Shown here: positions 7,193-15,813 of the stretch, in pieces
Layout of the letters: every line of letters starts with the position of its first letter
Numbering within the stretch: position 1 is the first letter of the stretch
DNA from: Candidatus Poribacteria bacterium
GTDB taxonomy: Bacteria > Poribacteria > WGA-4E > WGA-3G
Assembly: GCA_958295815.1 (NCBI GenBank)
Contig: OY282374.1
Location: forward strand, 1,818,856-1,882,855
Length of the DNA: 64,000 nucleotides
Direction of reading: 5' to 3'
Translations under genes and position numbers: made by a program
The notes under the pieces: generated by a model
The model's database searches: none
The model's input: the letters and a program-made list of their open reading frames with translations, nothing else
What the model was told of the DNA's origin: nothing

Positions 7193-9997
7193 ATGCAAGG
7201 ATTATCGCTTAATTTTCGTTCAGACGCGCTTTTCGCGCTAACGGATAAAATCAAATCCAGTATTGAGGGACGGATGAGTTGGGGAGACACTTTTGGCTTG
7301 GGGCTCGGTGTAAAGGCGGATAAACACCTGATTGTTTGGACCCCCAAGGAGACTTCAGAAGGTGATATTCTACCCGGTTTCGACTCAGAAGATGGTGAGC
7401 TTACAGTGAAAATGCGGCCTCGTCCGGGAGCATGGGTCTCTTGGATTGACGAGGCGAAAGTTTCTGCTGACGCACGCGACGACCATGACCGAGTACACAG
7501 AAGCATACAGGAACTTGAGCGCAATGCACGTCAAATCACAGATTTTGCCGATGGAGTCGTTACTGACATCGCTATTCAAAACTTGGGAAAATCCCTAACG
7601 CTCTCCGAACTTACGCAAGAAGTTCTGAAGTCGCGCTTGGCAATACCGAGTACCGTGAAAACCGGTGGTTATGTCTTGGCGCGTATTGATGATACGGATA
7701 CCGAAGAAGTTTCTGCGGCTACAGTTATCATTCCAGAGCAGACCCACATTCATCGCGTACATCTCAATGAGGATGCTCTTTTTGAGCAATTGTTGAAAGC
7801 CGACTACAACGTACTTCTTGTAGTCTTACGAACACATATTAAACAGTACCCAGACTTGGCTGATTTGGGCCACAGTTTGGCGCTTCATACACGTCTATCC
7901 AGTGTTTCTGCCAACGAAGACGATGAGTCAACAGAGGAGCCGGAAGGCGTTGATCCTGTTCATGTGCTCGCTACGGCGGCAGTCTACAATCCACTTGAAC
8001 CGGAGACGCTGCGGTTGGTTCCAATCGCATTCAATGCGCCCGCAGAAGAAATTGAAACTGCTATCACCGAGAGTTCTAAGAAGATTGAAGAATATACGGT
8101 GAAAGCCAACCAGCATGCCTACCAGTTAATGGCGCAGTTTCAGCAGGGCGTGGAAACCCGTTTAAGAGCTCTCGTTCTTGGACCCGGACAGCGCGTCCAC
8201 AATAAAGTTTGGGACGATCTGGTGATTCGAGAACTACGCAATACGATACTCGAGTTTGTCGAATTTTATGCGACATGTCTTGCTGAATATTTTGAGGAGG
8301 ACATCGCGGCGGCGAAGAAGGAAGCTCTCGTACAAAGTATTGACCCGATGATAGAGTTTTGGCAGTTACAGGACAACCCGCAGTTAACGCTGAATCACCT
8401 TATTCAATCCTGTTATAAACTCGCCAATCAGGTGCTCGATCGGGCTACCGGATTATTTCATGATTTGGTATTTGAGCATGATTTCATTAATACCGAGTTA
8501 GTCAAGCGTGTTGAACTCTTATCTTTTGAGAATAACGAACTTTTAGACGAGATTTATCTGCCGAAATGGACGCGCGGGACGATGCGCGAAAAAATAGCGG
8601 GCATCGCTCTCCGATCAACTCTACATCCCGATCAAATTGAACGCCTTGGGACCATTTGGTTAGAATTGCTGGGACTCGCGAATTTTGCGAGTCAACACAA
8701 GCAAAATTTTGAAACCGTTATCCAACCATTCGTTGAGCTTCTATTAGCGGCGAAAGCAGGCGGACAAACACAGCGTCGAAATCAGCAGACACAACAGCGC
8801 CGCAGTGCTGCCAGTTTTGCCGGTTTTGAAATTCCTGATGACCATTTTGCACAGCTTCTCAACCATGTAAAACTGCATTTGCCAACGGTAAAGCAATGGT
8901 TGGAAAATCCGCCTCCAAAAGTGGACAAGCAACAACATTACGCGACCTTATGGACGTTGCTGCTTGATGGAAAACTCCGCGAGCAACTTCTCGCCGATAT
9001 CCAACCGACTTGTGATATTAATCTCAGTGTGCCAGATCAGACGAAAAGGATAATCAACCTTATGTTAGGGAGTACATTGATTATCCAAGCCGAAAAGGAC
9101 CGGAAGTTGATAGAGCGCAACCTGAATCGGGCTATTATCTCGAAAACCGGGCACGAATTGACGAATATCACCACATCGGCGATGCTTGCTATACATGGAG
9201 ATGCGCTGCTTGCAAGCCTATACGAGCAACTGTTGGGTTACCATGACACTTTGGGGAAGCGAGTGAACCGGCTCACAAATGCACCGCAGAAACGAAAAAA
9301 GCGGAAACATCAGCAGTCGCGGAACGGTAGCGAAAGCAATGTTCAGGCTGTTGAAGCGGAACGGGGGAAAGTCGAGGAACTCATGACTTTCCTAAGACCT
9401 TATCGACAAGAAGAGGTTATCGGCACTTTAGCGACCGCTGGACTTGATCCACTTGCCTCCAATCTTGAAGATATTCGGAGACAACAAGTTCTCAGTTTCG
9501 ATGTAAGTGATTTGCCGGCGATAGGTGAAACATGGCTTAGCGACAGCAAAAGTGTTGAGGATTATCCGAATCTGCGAATGTTCCTTCTGCAAAATCAGCT
9601 TCCCATATCTACAACGGGTAGGCTGCTGATGGAATTGCGGCAGCAGTTTTCCGATAAACTCTTTAACCATGTATTAGGGCTTATCCAAGAGGTAAAAGAA
9701 CTTCAAAGCGAGGACTATAAGGGCGAATCGCTCAATCAGTTTGTCTCTTATATTTCTGAAAAGGTTTGGCGGTGGGAATTGACCCAGATTACAGAGGATG
9801 AACTCCCACTTTTGCTCAAGGAGAAAGTTCTCGCATCGGCGATCTGCTATGAAAAAGAGGTCGAGACCCTGATGGAATATGTTGAACGCTATGATGAGCT
9901 CGTGTCCACGAAACTCGCAGCAGATTCAGAACTGGATAATCATCGTCAATATATTGAGGAACAATTCCAAGCAATTGTTGAAACTCTTTTGGTATAA
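7193..9997 (+). CDS. Large unknown cytoplasmic protein (934 residues)
   Basis: I do not recognise the family. The protein has no signal peptide and no membrane segment. The first 130 residues are mixed alpha/beta (GMSWGD-like and RPRPGAWVSWIDEAK stretches). An acidic linker follows (about residues 242-254, NEDDESTEEPEG). The remainder is predicted almost entirely helical with many Leu/Glu/Gln-rich segments. A Gln/Arg-rich stretch lies near 523-540 and a strongly basic stretch (QKRKKRKHQQ) near 697-706, which could bind nucleic acid or simply be a linker. No nucleotide-binding or catalytic motif is obvious. It is transcribed alone, between a terminator upstream and a 228-base gap downstream. 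Confidence 0.75.
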   Translation: MQGLSLNFRSDALFALTDKIKSSIEGRMSWGDTFGLGLGVKADKHLIVWTPKETSEGDILPGFDSEDGELTVKMRPRPGAWVSWIDEAKVSADARDDHDRVHRSIQELERNARQITDFADGVVTDIAIQNLGKSLTLSELTQEVLKSRLAIPSTVKTGGYVLARIDDTDTEEVSAATVIIPEQTHIHRVHLNEDALFEQLLKADYNVLLVVLRTHIKQYPDLADLGHSLALHTRLSSVSANEDDESTEEPEGVDPVHVLATAAVYNPLEPETLRLVPIAFNAPAEEIETAITESSKKIEEYTVKANQHAYQLMAQFQQGVETRLRALVLGPGQRVHNKVWDDLVIRELRNTILEFVEFYATCLAEYFEEDIAAAKKEALVQSIDPMIEFWQLQDNPQLTLNHLIQSCYKLANQVLDRATGLFHDLVFEHDFINTELVKRVELLSFENNELLDEIYLPKWTRGTMREKIAGIALRSTLHPDQIERLGTIWLELLGLANFASQHKQNFETVIQPFVELLLAAKAGGQTQRRNQQTQQRRSAASFAGFEIPDDHFAQLLNHVKLHLPTVKQWLENPPPKVDKQQHYATLWTLLLDGKLREQLLADIQPTCDINLSVPDQTKRIINLMLGSTLIIQAEKDRKLIERNLNRAIISKTGHELTNITTSAMLAIHGDALLASLYEQLLGYHDTLGKRVNRLTNAPQKRKKRKHQQSRNGSESNVQAVEAERGKVEELMTFLRPYRQEEVIGTLATAGLDPLASNLEDIRRQQVLSFDVSDLPAIGETWLSDSKSVEDYPNLRMFLLQNQLPISTTGRLLMELRQQFSDKLFNHVLGLIQEVKELQSEDYKGESLNQFVSYISEKVWRWELTQITEDELPLLLKEKVLASAICYEKEVETLMEYVERYDELVSTKLAADSELDNHRQYIEEQFQAIVETLLV

Positions 9998-10225
9998 TTT
10001 TTAAAGTCCTAACGCCATTGGTATTGCTAAGGGACTTTGAGATTGGACTATTAAAGCGTGAGTTGATAAAGCGTTCTTGTGCTTCAAACTGTTAGTTTGC
10101 GGTACGCTTCTTGAAACATTTAAGAAAATCCGAACCGATCCGAACCCGCACTCCCGCTGAATGTTACATGTGCATTCAGCGTTTATTCTGGAGTGCTATG
10201 TCTATAAAGAACTACAAGGTGATAG

Positions 10226-11134
10226 ATGAAGATAGTTTTGTTGGGCAACAATCAGTTTGCCGTCTCGATTGCTTCAAGCTTGTGCCAATTGGAAGTGGTG
10301 CGTGAAGTTGCGTTTTTGTCGAATGCAACATCGAACAAAAACAGGTTTGTTCAGCGAAAAGAAACCACGCCTGCAAGCCTCCGAGATCTTGTGGGGGCGA
10401 ATGCCTTAAGTGGAAGTGACACCCAAATTTCTGCTTATAATTCGTTTGAAGGGTTGTCCGGAGCAGACGTGATTGTTATGTTACCATCAATGGGAACATC
10501 CGGTTTTCGATCGCCGCAGGCGTCTAAGACTACAGGTATTGGACTGGCGCGGGGTTTTGTATCTGGAATCCAAGAGTACGCCGTGGATGCAAAAATTTTG
10601 GTCGCGGCATCTCCGGCGAATTATATCGCAGCGTGGATGCACCAAGAACTTGGTGCTGGGCAGATCATCGGTCTCGGAAATGGAGCGACCACTGCTCACC
10701 TAATTGCTGAAATTGCGAGTCGTGTTAAAGTTTCAGTGCAAGACATAATGGCATTGACTATCGGAAGCGATCAAGAGGCGTATCCGCTCCCACAATACTG
10801 CCGGGTTAACGGTATCCCGCTTGCACAACTCATGTCCGAAGCTGACGTTGAACGCCTTTGCGAGGAAGTTGCGCAGCGTTGCCCGTATACAACGTCCGGC
10901 AACTATACGTTGATAAGTCATATTTTGCAAGTTGTTTCAGCCATCGCACTTGATAGAAATCGGGTGATGAGTGTTGGTACCCGCGTTTCAGCCGGATCAA
11001 CATCGGTCTACCTGAACGTTCCAGCGAAAATTGGGTCTAATGGTGTTACGGACATTGTTCCACTTGATTTGACTGAACAACAACGTGAGCAGTTTAAAAA
11101 ATTAGTTGCCGAAAGTGCTACAGATCAGTCCTAA
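10226..11134 (+). CDS. Malate/lactate dehydrogenase-like protein, probably catalytically inactive
   Basis: The 302-residue protein has the length and C-terminal signature of malate/lactate dehydrogenases: PLPQYCRVNGIPLAQLM, then YLNVPAKIGSNG, and the closing PLDLTEQQREQFKKL. The residues that define catalysis are altered. The Asp of the LDSAR motif aligns with Thr155, its substrate Arg with His158, and the catalytic His of GGHGD with Ser181. The N-terminal NAD-binding Gly motif is reduced to LGNNQFA. I infer a pseudoenzyme, or an enzyme with another chemistry. ATG 10226 is used because AAGGTG lies just upstream. It is first in a four-gene operon with XdhC, a small unknown and a PhyH enzyme. 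Confidence 0.65.
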   Translation: MKIVLLGNNQFAVSIASSLCQLEVVREVAFLSNATSNKNRFVQRKETTPASLRDLVGANALSGSDTQISAYNSFEGLSGADVIVMLPSMGTSGFRSPQASKTTGIGLARGFVSGIQEYAVDAKILVAASPANYIAAWMHQELGAGQIIGLGNGATTAHLIAEIASRVKVSVQDIMALTIGSDQEAYPLPQYCRVNGIPLAQLMSEADVERLCEEVAQRCPYTTSGNYTLISHILQVVSAIALDRNRVMSVGTRVSAGSTSVYLNVPAKIGSNGVTDIVPLDLTEQQREQFKKLVAESATDQS

Positions 11135-11168
11135 TAGGACTTGGATTTCCGATCCATAAAATTGCCAG

Positions 11169-12278
11169 ATGAGAGAAATATATCAAAAAATCCCAGAGTT
11201 AATTGAAACCTCGCAAGTCGGTGCATACTGTACCGTTGTAGAAACGAAGGGGTCAACGCCACAAAAGCCTGGCTCGAAATTGTTGATTCTTCCCGATTTG
11301 CGGAACGTCGGCACCCTCGGTGGCGGGTGTGTTGAAGCAGAGGCACGTCGTCAAGCGATTGGGCTGATGCAGGGTGGAGTGCCACGACTGCTTGAGTTTC
11401 AATTGGATAGCGATTACGGCTGGGATGATGGACTCATCTGTGGTGGGAATATGAAAATCTTCATTGACCTACCGAGAACGCGCGCCGAAGCCGAGATGTT
11501 TGAACGTCTCCAAGCACTGAATCAAGAAAATATACCACTCGTCTATGCTACTGTTGTAACCAGTGAAACACAAGGTATAGAGGTTGGCATGAAAATGATC
11601 TTTGCTACCAACGGTGAGCGCATCGGAACATTGGGCAATCCGGCTTTGGAAACGACAGTGGAAGGGAAAACTCTTGGAGTCCTTGAAGAGAATCGTGCAG
11701 TCCTGTTTCAAGAAGACGGAACGGCTGGAGTCTTCTTAGAACCGTTGCAACCGCGTCCAACGTTGCTTATTGCGGGGGCAGGTCATGTCGGTCAGGCACT
11801 ATGTCATCTCGGTAGTTGGTTAGACTTTGATATTGTCATTGTTGACGATCGTGTGGATTTTGCTTCTGCTGAACGGCTACCGGAGGCGGACAAAATTATC
11901 GTCGGCGATATCGCAACGGAACTCCGAAATTACCCGATTACTCCACTCACCTATGTCGTGATTGTTACCCGTGGACATCAACACGATGAATCGGCGTTAC
12001 ACAGTGTTGTTGAATCGGATGCCCGTTATATCGGTTTAATAGGCAGCCGCCGCAAAATTAAACTGATATTTGACGATTTACTGGAGATTGGAATCCCCAA
12101 AGAGAAACTCCAACGGGTTTATGCCCCTGTTGGGCTAAATATCAACTCGAAAACTGTGCCGGAAATCGCTGTAAGCATTGCATCGCAGCTGATTCAGATC
12201 CGTAATGCTGCTGAAGGTATCACCACCTTTGACGCGCAGCCTGAGCGAATGCCTACAGTTAAAGTGGCGGGAGCTTAA
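11169..12278 (+). CDS. xdhC: XdhC/CoxI family protein
   Basis: XdhC proteins bind molybdenum cofactor and help insert its sulfurated form into xanthine dehydrogenase-type enzymes; CoxI plays a similar role in CO dehydrogenase. The N-terminal XdhC/CoxI domain shows VVETKGSTPQKPGSKLLI, GTLGGGCVEAEARRQA and LICGGNMKIFIDL. The C-terminal Rossmann domain shows LLIAGAGHVGQALCHLG, VTRGHQHDESAL and YIGLIGSRRK, ending with GLNINSKTVPEIAVSI. At 369 residues it is the full two-domain form. No molybdenum hydroxylase gene lies in the window, so its client enzyme must be elsewhere or the protein has another role. It is followed after 2 bases by the next gene. Confidence 0.9.
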   Translation: MREIYQKIPELIETSQVGAYCTVVETKGSTPQKPGSKLLILPDLRNVGTLGGGCVEAEARRQAIGLMQGGVPRLLEFQLDSDYGWDDGLICGGNMKIFIDLPRTRAEAEMFERLQALNQENIPLVYATVVTSETQGIEVGMKMIFATNGERIGTLGNPALETTVEGKTLGVLEENRAVLFQEDGTAGVFLEPLQPRPTLLIAGAGHVGQALCHLGSWLDFDIVIVDDRVDFASAERLPEADKIIVGDIATELRNYPITPLTYVVIVTRGHQHDESALHSVVESDARYIGLIGSRRKIKLIFDDLLEIGIPKEKLQRVYAPVGLNINSKTVPEIAVSIASQLIQIRNAAEGITTFDAQPERMPTVKVAGA

Positions 12279-12280
12279 AA

Positions 12281-12634
12281 ATGGATGATGTTCATGTGTC
12301 AGAAGAAAAATTTTATACGCTTCGTGAAGTTGTTGATGCTGTCAAGAAGACGCTTGATGCCGTCAGCGAACAGTCTAATAAACACAACGAACTCCGCTAT
12401 TCATCCACGGATGTATATTGGCTGTTACATGACATGCTCCGCTATGTAAATCAGAATGTTCCTGGTGAGTTTGCGCTGCGTCAAATCAAAAAAGGCACCT
12501 ATCGGGTGAGATACATGGATGAAGGTAAAGCGAAACAGCGGTCGAATAGAAAACTCAAAGCGGAAATAAATCGAACAGCACGCTATCTTGAAGAACTAAC
12601 AGGTAGAAAACCCTCGTGGGGTGATAAAGAGTAG
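12281..12634 (+). CDS. Small unknown protein (117 residues)
   Basis: The family is not recognised. The protein is charged and mostly helical, with a basic C-terminal third (KAKQRSNRKLKAEINRTARY). There is no signal peptide or membrane segment. GGGAG precedes the ATG by a suitable distance, and the gene starts 2 bases after xdhC, so the two are almost certainly co-translated. The basic helical tail could contact nucleic acid or a partner protein, but nothing specific supports either. Confidence 0.7.
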   Translation: MDDVHVSEEKFYTLREVVDAVKKTLDAVSEQSNKHNELRYSSTDVYWLLHDMLRYVNQNVPGEFALRQIKKGTYRVRYMDEGKAKQRSNRKLKAEINRTARYLEELTGRKPSWGDKE

Positions 12635-12688
12635 CTGCGGATCTGATTCTCAAATGGTACACTGTTTATGAAACAAGGAGAACATTTC

Positions 12689-13585
12689 GTGAACCAAGAA
12701 CCTAAAATAACAGTTGAAGATATTGAGATGTCCGTAGACGCATTAGATGTCCAAAAAGCCGCAGACATCTTTGAGGAACACGGATGTCTTGTCGTTCGCG
12801 GTCTAATGAAACCCTACATTAAAGCAATTCATCAGGATATCGAGGCTGCAGCGGCGGAATCTATATCATTGCTTGATGAAGCAGAACGGATTGTTGAGGG
12901 ATGGCGAACACCGAACGGCACACTATTCCTTCCAGCACCAGAGGGCTACGAGCGCGACAAACAGATTATGGTGTTAGCGGTGAATTATCAGTCGAGCGCA
13001 GCATTCTTCCAATCCGCTTTTGATGATACTACAGCTGATATCGTAGAGGCAATCTTGGGACCGAATGTGGAAATCTTTGGTAACGGGCAGTGCCTCTATA
13101 AGGAACCGGTGGGTGGACATCCGAAACACCTACATCAGGATTCTGCCTACTTTGAACACCGCTATCAGGGACCCGTCGGCATTCTGAGCTATGTTGTGGA
13201 CACTGACTTGGTGAATGGGGCGTTACACGTTGTGCCGGGTTCACATCAACTCGGACAACTCAATCATATTGATACGTTCTCGCACCTCGGTTTGGCGGAG
13301 GATGAGTGGCCCTGGGAGAGCGCTCTTCCTGTTTCTGGTAAAGCGGGTGATTCTATCTTCTTTAACGTCAAGACCGTACACGGTTCCAAACAGAATATGT
13401 CGGATAAACCGCGTCCGATTTTCATCAACCGCTACCGCCGAACAGACGACTTCGTAATCATCGGTGGAACAACAACAGCAAATCGCGCAGAGGCAGAGAA
13501 GCGAGCAGCCGCAGCTGAAGAAGCGAAGAAATCTAATAGTGATCAAGGCTTGATGTTACGCGGGTTCCGTCCCTTTGATGCGTAA
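12689..13585 (+). CDS. PhyH family Fe(II)/2-oxoglutarate dioxygenase (1)
   Basis: Phytanoyl-CoA dioxygenase family proteins hydroxylate small molecules using Fe(II), 2-oxoglutarate and O2. The double-stranded beta-helix signatures are present: HLHQDSAYF gives the HxD metal ligands (His149, Asp151), VVPGSH is the conserved mid motif, and TVHGSKQN gives the distal His (His231), followed by Arg for 2-oxoglutarate. The GTG start at 12689 is chosen because AGGAG (12676-12680) lies 8 bases before it; ATG 12668 has no ribosome site. The product is then 298 residues. It is last in the operon with XdhC and ends just before a hairpin terminator. The substrate is unknown. Confidence 0.9.
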   Translation: MNQEPKITVEDIEMSVDALDVQKAADIFEEHGCLVVRGLMKPYIKAIHQDIEAAAAESISLLDEAERIVEGWRTPNGTLFLPAPEGYERDKQIMVLAVNYQSSAAFFQSAFDDTTADIVEAILGPNVEIFGNGQCLYKEPVGGHPKHLHQDSAYFEHRYQGPVGILSYVVDTDLVNGALHVVPGSHQLGQLNHIDTFSHLGLAEDEWPWESALPVSGKAGDSIFFNVKTVHGSKQNMSDKPRPIFINRYRRTDDFVIIGGTTTANRAEAEKRAAAAEEAKKSNSDQGLMLRGFRPFDA

Positions 13586-13604
13586 TAGAGACAGAAAATG
13601 AAAT

Positions 13605-13624
13605 GGGCAGAGACTCCTCTGCCC
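13605..13624. terminator. Hairpin between convergent operons
   Basis: An 8-base perfect stem GGGCAGAG (13605-13612)/CTCTGCCC (13617-13624) with loop ACTC lies between the stops of the plus-strand PhyH and minus-strand DUF420 genes. It has no strong T tract on either side. It belongs to the intergenic hairpin family of this window. Confidence 0.5.
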
Positions 13625-14040
13625 TACAATTGATACAGCATCAGATAGATAAGCACACCCGTCACCGATACATACAGCCAAATCGGAAAAGTAATCTTCG
13701 CGATACGACGGTGTGACTCAAATCGCTCCCGCCACGCCAAATAAAGCGTACGCAACGCCAACGGCACTATCACGAACGCTAAAATGATATGTGAAATTAG
13801 GATAGTGAAGTAGACAGGACGAATCCATCCTTGCTTTGTAAACGGCTTTGATCCGGCGTGATAGTGATAGATAACATAACTGACGAGAAAAAGCACGGAT
13901 ACGCCAAAGGCAGCGAGCATGCATTTTTTATGCGCCGTGATTTTTCGCTGGCGTATTTGTTCATACCCTATTATTAGCAGAATGCCGCTGATTGTATTTA
14001 GTGTCGCGTTGACTGTCGGCAGATCTGAAATCTCAAGCAA
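13624..14040 (-). CDS. DUF420 family membrane protein
   Basis: The 138-residue protein has four hydrophobic segments, consistent with an integral membrane protein. The start LPTVNATLNTISGILLIIGY and the following HKKCMLAAFGVSVLFLVSYV with its YHYHAG motif match DUF420 (YozB/CtaM-like), a family linked to cytochrome oxidase assembly in Firmicutes. His residues in the first and second loops could bind metal or haem. Here it is the last gene of a minus-strand operon with two PhyH enzymes and an amidohydrolase, starting 50 bases after the previous gene. No cytochrome oxidase genes are in the window, so the role is inferred only from the family. Confidence 0.8.
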   Translation of the reverse strand: MLEISDLPTVNATLNTISGILLIIGYEQIRQRKITAHKKCMLAAFGVSVLFLVSYVIYHYHAGSKPFTKQGWIRPVYFTILISHIILAFVIVPLALRTLYLAWRERFESHRRIAKITFPIWLYVSVTGVLIYLMLYQL

Positions 14041-14090
14041 TCTATTCTCCTATGTGTTGCTTCGGCACAACGAAGTGTGCCTGCTACTTT

Positions 14091-14969
14091 CTACCGGGGC
14101 CACCGGTACGCTTGGGCACCCTTCGAGTTCTCTAATGCAAATTCCCACCGTTGACACCACGTTTCGTACTTTGTATTGCCCTCTTCCGGTCGCAGACGAC
14201 TCCGCATCAGAAACGCAGGATAGAAGGGTCTCCCGATCGGTTGATAGACGTCGTGATAACGCAGGTCGAAACTCCACCGGATACTCTCCGACTCATTCGG
14301 CTTCGCACTGTGGAGTGTGTAATTATGGAACAGAATAACTCCGCCAGCTCGAATCGGCAACGGCTTTGGTGTAAGGTTCGGTGGCTGATGTTCCGGCGGA
14401 ACCGCCAATCCTGCTGATGACCAGTCGTGTGTGTAGAGTCCCATCTTATGACTGCCCGGTATCACCTGTAGACATCCGTTTTCCAAAGTGGCATCCACAA
14501 TCGGAATCCATACCGTTAGCATAAAATAGGGATCCGTATCGGGCCAACACACGCCTGCGTCTTGATGCCAAGGGGTTGGTTCTCGTTGTGAGGTCCGTTT
14601 TGGCATGACAGCACGGATATGTTGGATTGGATTGCAGATAATCTCGGAACCGACAAAAGATTCTGCGACATCAAGGATTTTAGGGTTTTTGAGGAAGTTA
14701 AACGTCGCTTCACCGCGCGCCTGCATAATATCTAGATTTGCGGTTACTTCCTGCGCCTCATTTGCGAGATGGAGCAGTCGTTCCGTGAACGATTTCTCAG
14801 CGTATGTGTCGCTAACTTTCCCTTCGGCGTGCAATTTCTCAGCGCGTTCTGCGATAATTCCCTCGTACTCATCAATGACGGGACCCAGGTCGTTCTCGTC
14901 AAGCACATCTTCAAGCAATAGATACCCGTTGTCGTGAAAGAAAGAAACTTGAGATTCGGTTAAACGCAT
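14091..14969 (-). CDS. PhyH family Fe(II)/2-oxoglutarate dioxygenase (2)
   Basis: The 292-residue enzyme starts at ATG 14969 behind a strong AAGGAGG. The metal ligands are PTPWHQDAGVCW (His135, Asp137) and LHSAKPNES (His220), with Arg231 placed to hold 2-oxoglutarate; VIPGSHKMGLY is the conserved mid motif. All residues needed for catalysis are present, so it is probably an active hydroxylase of unknown substrate. It follows another PhyH gene after 24 bases, in an operon with an amidohydrolase upstream and DUF420 downstream. The two PhyH proteins are clearly different from each other, so this is not a recent tandem duplication. Confidence 0.9.
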   Translation of the reverse strand: MRLTESQVSFFHDNGYLLLEDVLDENDLGPVIDEYEGIIAERAEKLHAEGKVSDTYAEKSFTERLLHLANEAQEVTANLDIMQARGEATFNFLKNPKILDVAESFVGSEIICNPIQHIRAVMPKRTSQREPTPWHQDAGVCWPDTDPYFMLTVWIPIVDATLENGCLQVIPGSHKMGLYTHDWSSAGLAVPPEHQPPNLTPKPLPIRAGGVILFHNYTLHSAKPNESESIRWSFDLRYHDVYQPIGRPFYPAFLMRSRLRPEEGNTKYETWCQRWEFALENSKGAQAYRWPR

Positions 14970-14993
14970 AATAGCGTCCTCCTTAGGTATATG

Positions 14994-15797
14994 TCAACCC
15001 CATCGTTGTTCTGGTGGATCAAAGACAAATCCATGAAAAAACTTTCGCTGTTCGGGTGAGAGTTGCTTGTTATAGAAAGCTTTGGGATATCCCCAATGTT
15101 CCTGCGAGCCGATCATCCAGGGATGCTCATAAGCATAATAGAGCATTTCACGGCACCCCTCCGATTTGGTGAAGATGCCAGCGGAATGCCAAACGGCGTT
15201 ATGGAACAGAATCGCACTCCCCGGCGGCGCGCAGACTTCGAGCGCCCCCGGATATTCATAGGGATCCCGCAGGTCTTCGTGGTTCGGATCATATATTGCT
15301 GTGTGGCTGCCCGGTATGAGCCACAGATTCCCCTGTCCGCCTTCTGTCATGTCTGTCAGATAGTAGCCGATTTTCAGTTGCAGAAATGGAATCGGACGAA
15401 GGTTACGATAGCCTTCATCGTGTCCATCAATGTGCCATCCCATCGGACGTTCTTTTAAATCCGTAGCGTGTTCAATGATGGCATCCGAGGCGTGATGGTG
15501 TGGCATTTTATTGAGCAAACCTGTGACATACGGCAAGATCGGTTGCCAATCCAAGAGTTCCAAGAACGCAGGATGATCGCCGAGAATATAGAAGATGCGG
15601 GTGCTTTTCTCGCCGTGGATATGGGTCATACCGGTTTCAGTTGATCTTTTCTCCTCATGTTTCCGGCGTTTCTCAATGACTTCAGCGAGAGCACTTCTTA
15701 GCATTTCAACATGTGAAGGAGCGAAAAAATTTTCAAGGACAAGATAGCCGTTGTTTTCAAAGAAAAACCGTTGGGCATCGGTCAATTCGTGTGACAT
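14994..15797 (-). CDS. PhyH family Fe(II)/2-oxoglutarate dioxygenase (3)
   Basis: The 267-residue enzyme has the complete metal triad: MGWHIDGHDEGY (His122, Asp124) and AVWHSAGIF (His204), with IPGSHTAIYD between. The N-terminal DAQRFFFENNGYLVLENFF is typical of PhyH proteins from this type of genome. GAGGG precedes ATG 15797. It starts 16 bases after the amidohydrolase stop, so the two gene products are probably made together and may act on the same compound. The substrate cannot be deduced. Confidence 0.9.
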   Translation of the reverse strand: MSHELTDAQRFFFENNGYLVLENFFAPSHVEMLRSALAEVIEKRRKHEEKRSTETGMTHIHGEKSTRIFYILGDHPAFLELLDWQPILPYVTGLLNKMPHHHASDAIIEHATDLKERPMGWHIDGHDEGYRNLRPIPFLQLKIGYYLTDMTEGGQGNLWLIPGSHTAIYDPNHEDLRDPYEYPGALEVCAPPGSAILFHNAVWHSAGIFTKSEGCREMLYYAYEHPWMIGSQEHWGYPKAFYNKQLSPEQRKFFHGFVFDPPEQRWG

Positions 15798-15813
15798 ACA
15801 GTAAACCCTCTTT

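Noticed and set aside
10003..10038. Inverted repeat AAAGTCC/GGACTTT after the 934-residue gene as a terminator
   Set aside because: The stem is only 7 bases with a 22-base loop and no T tract follows.
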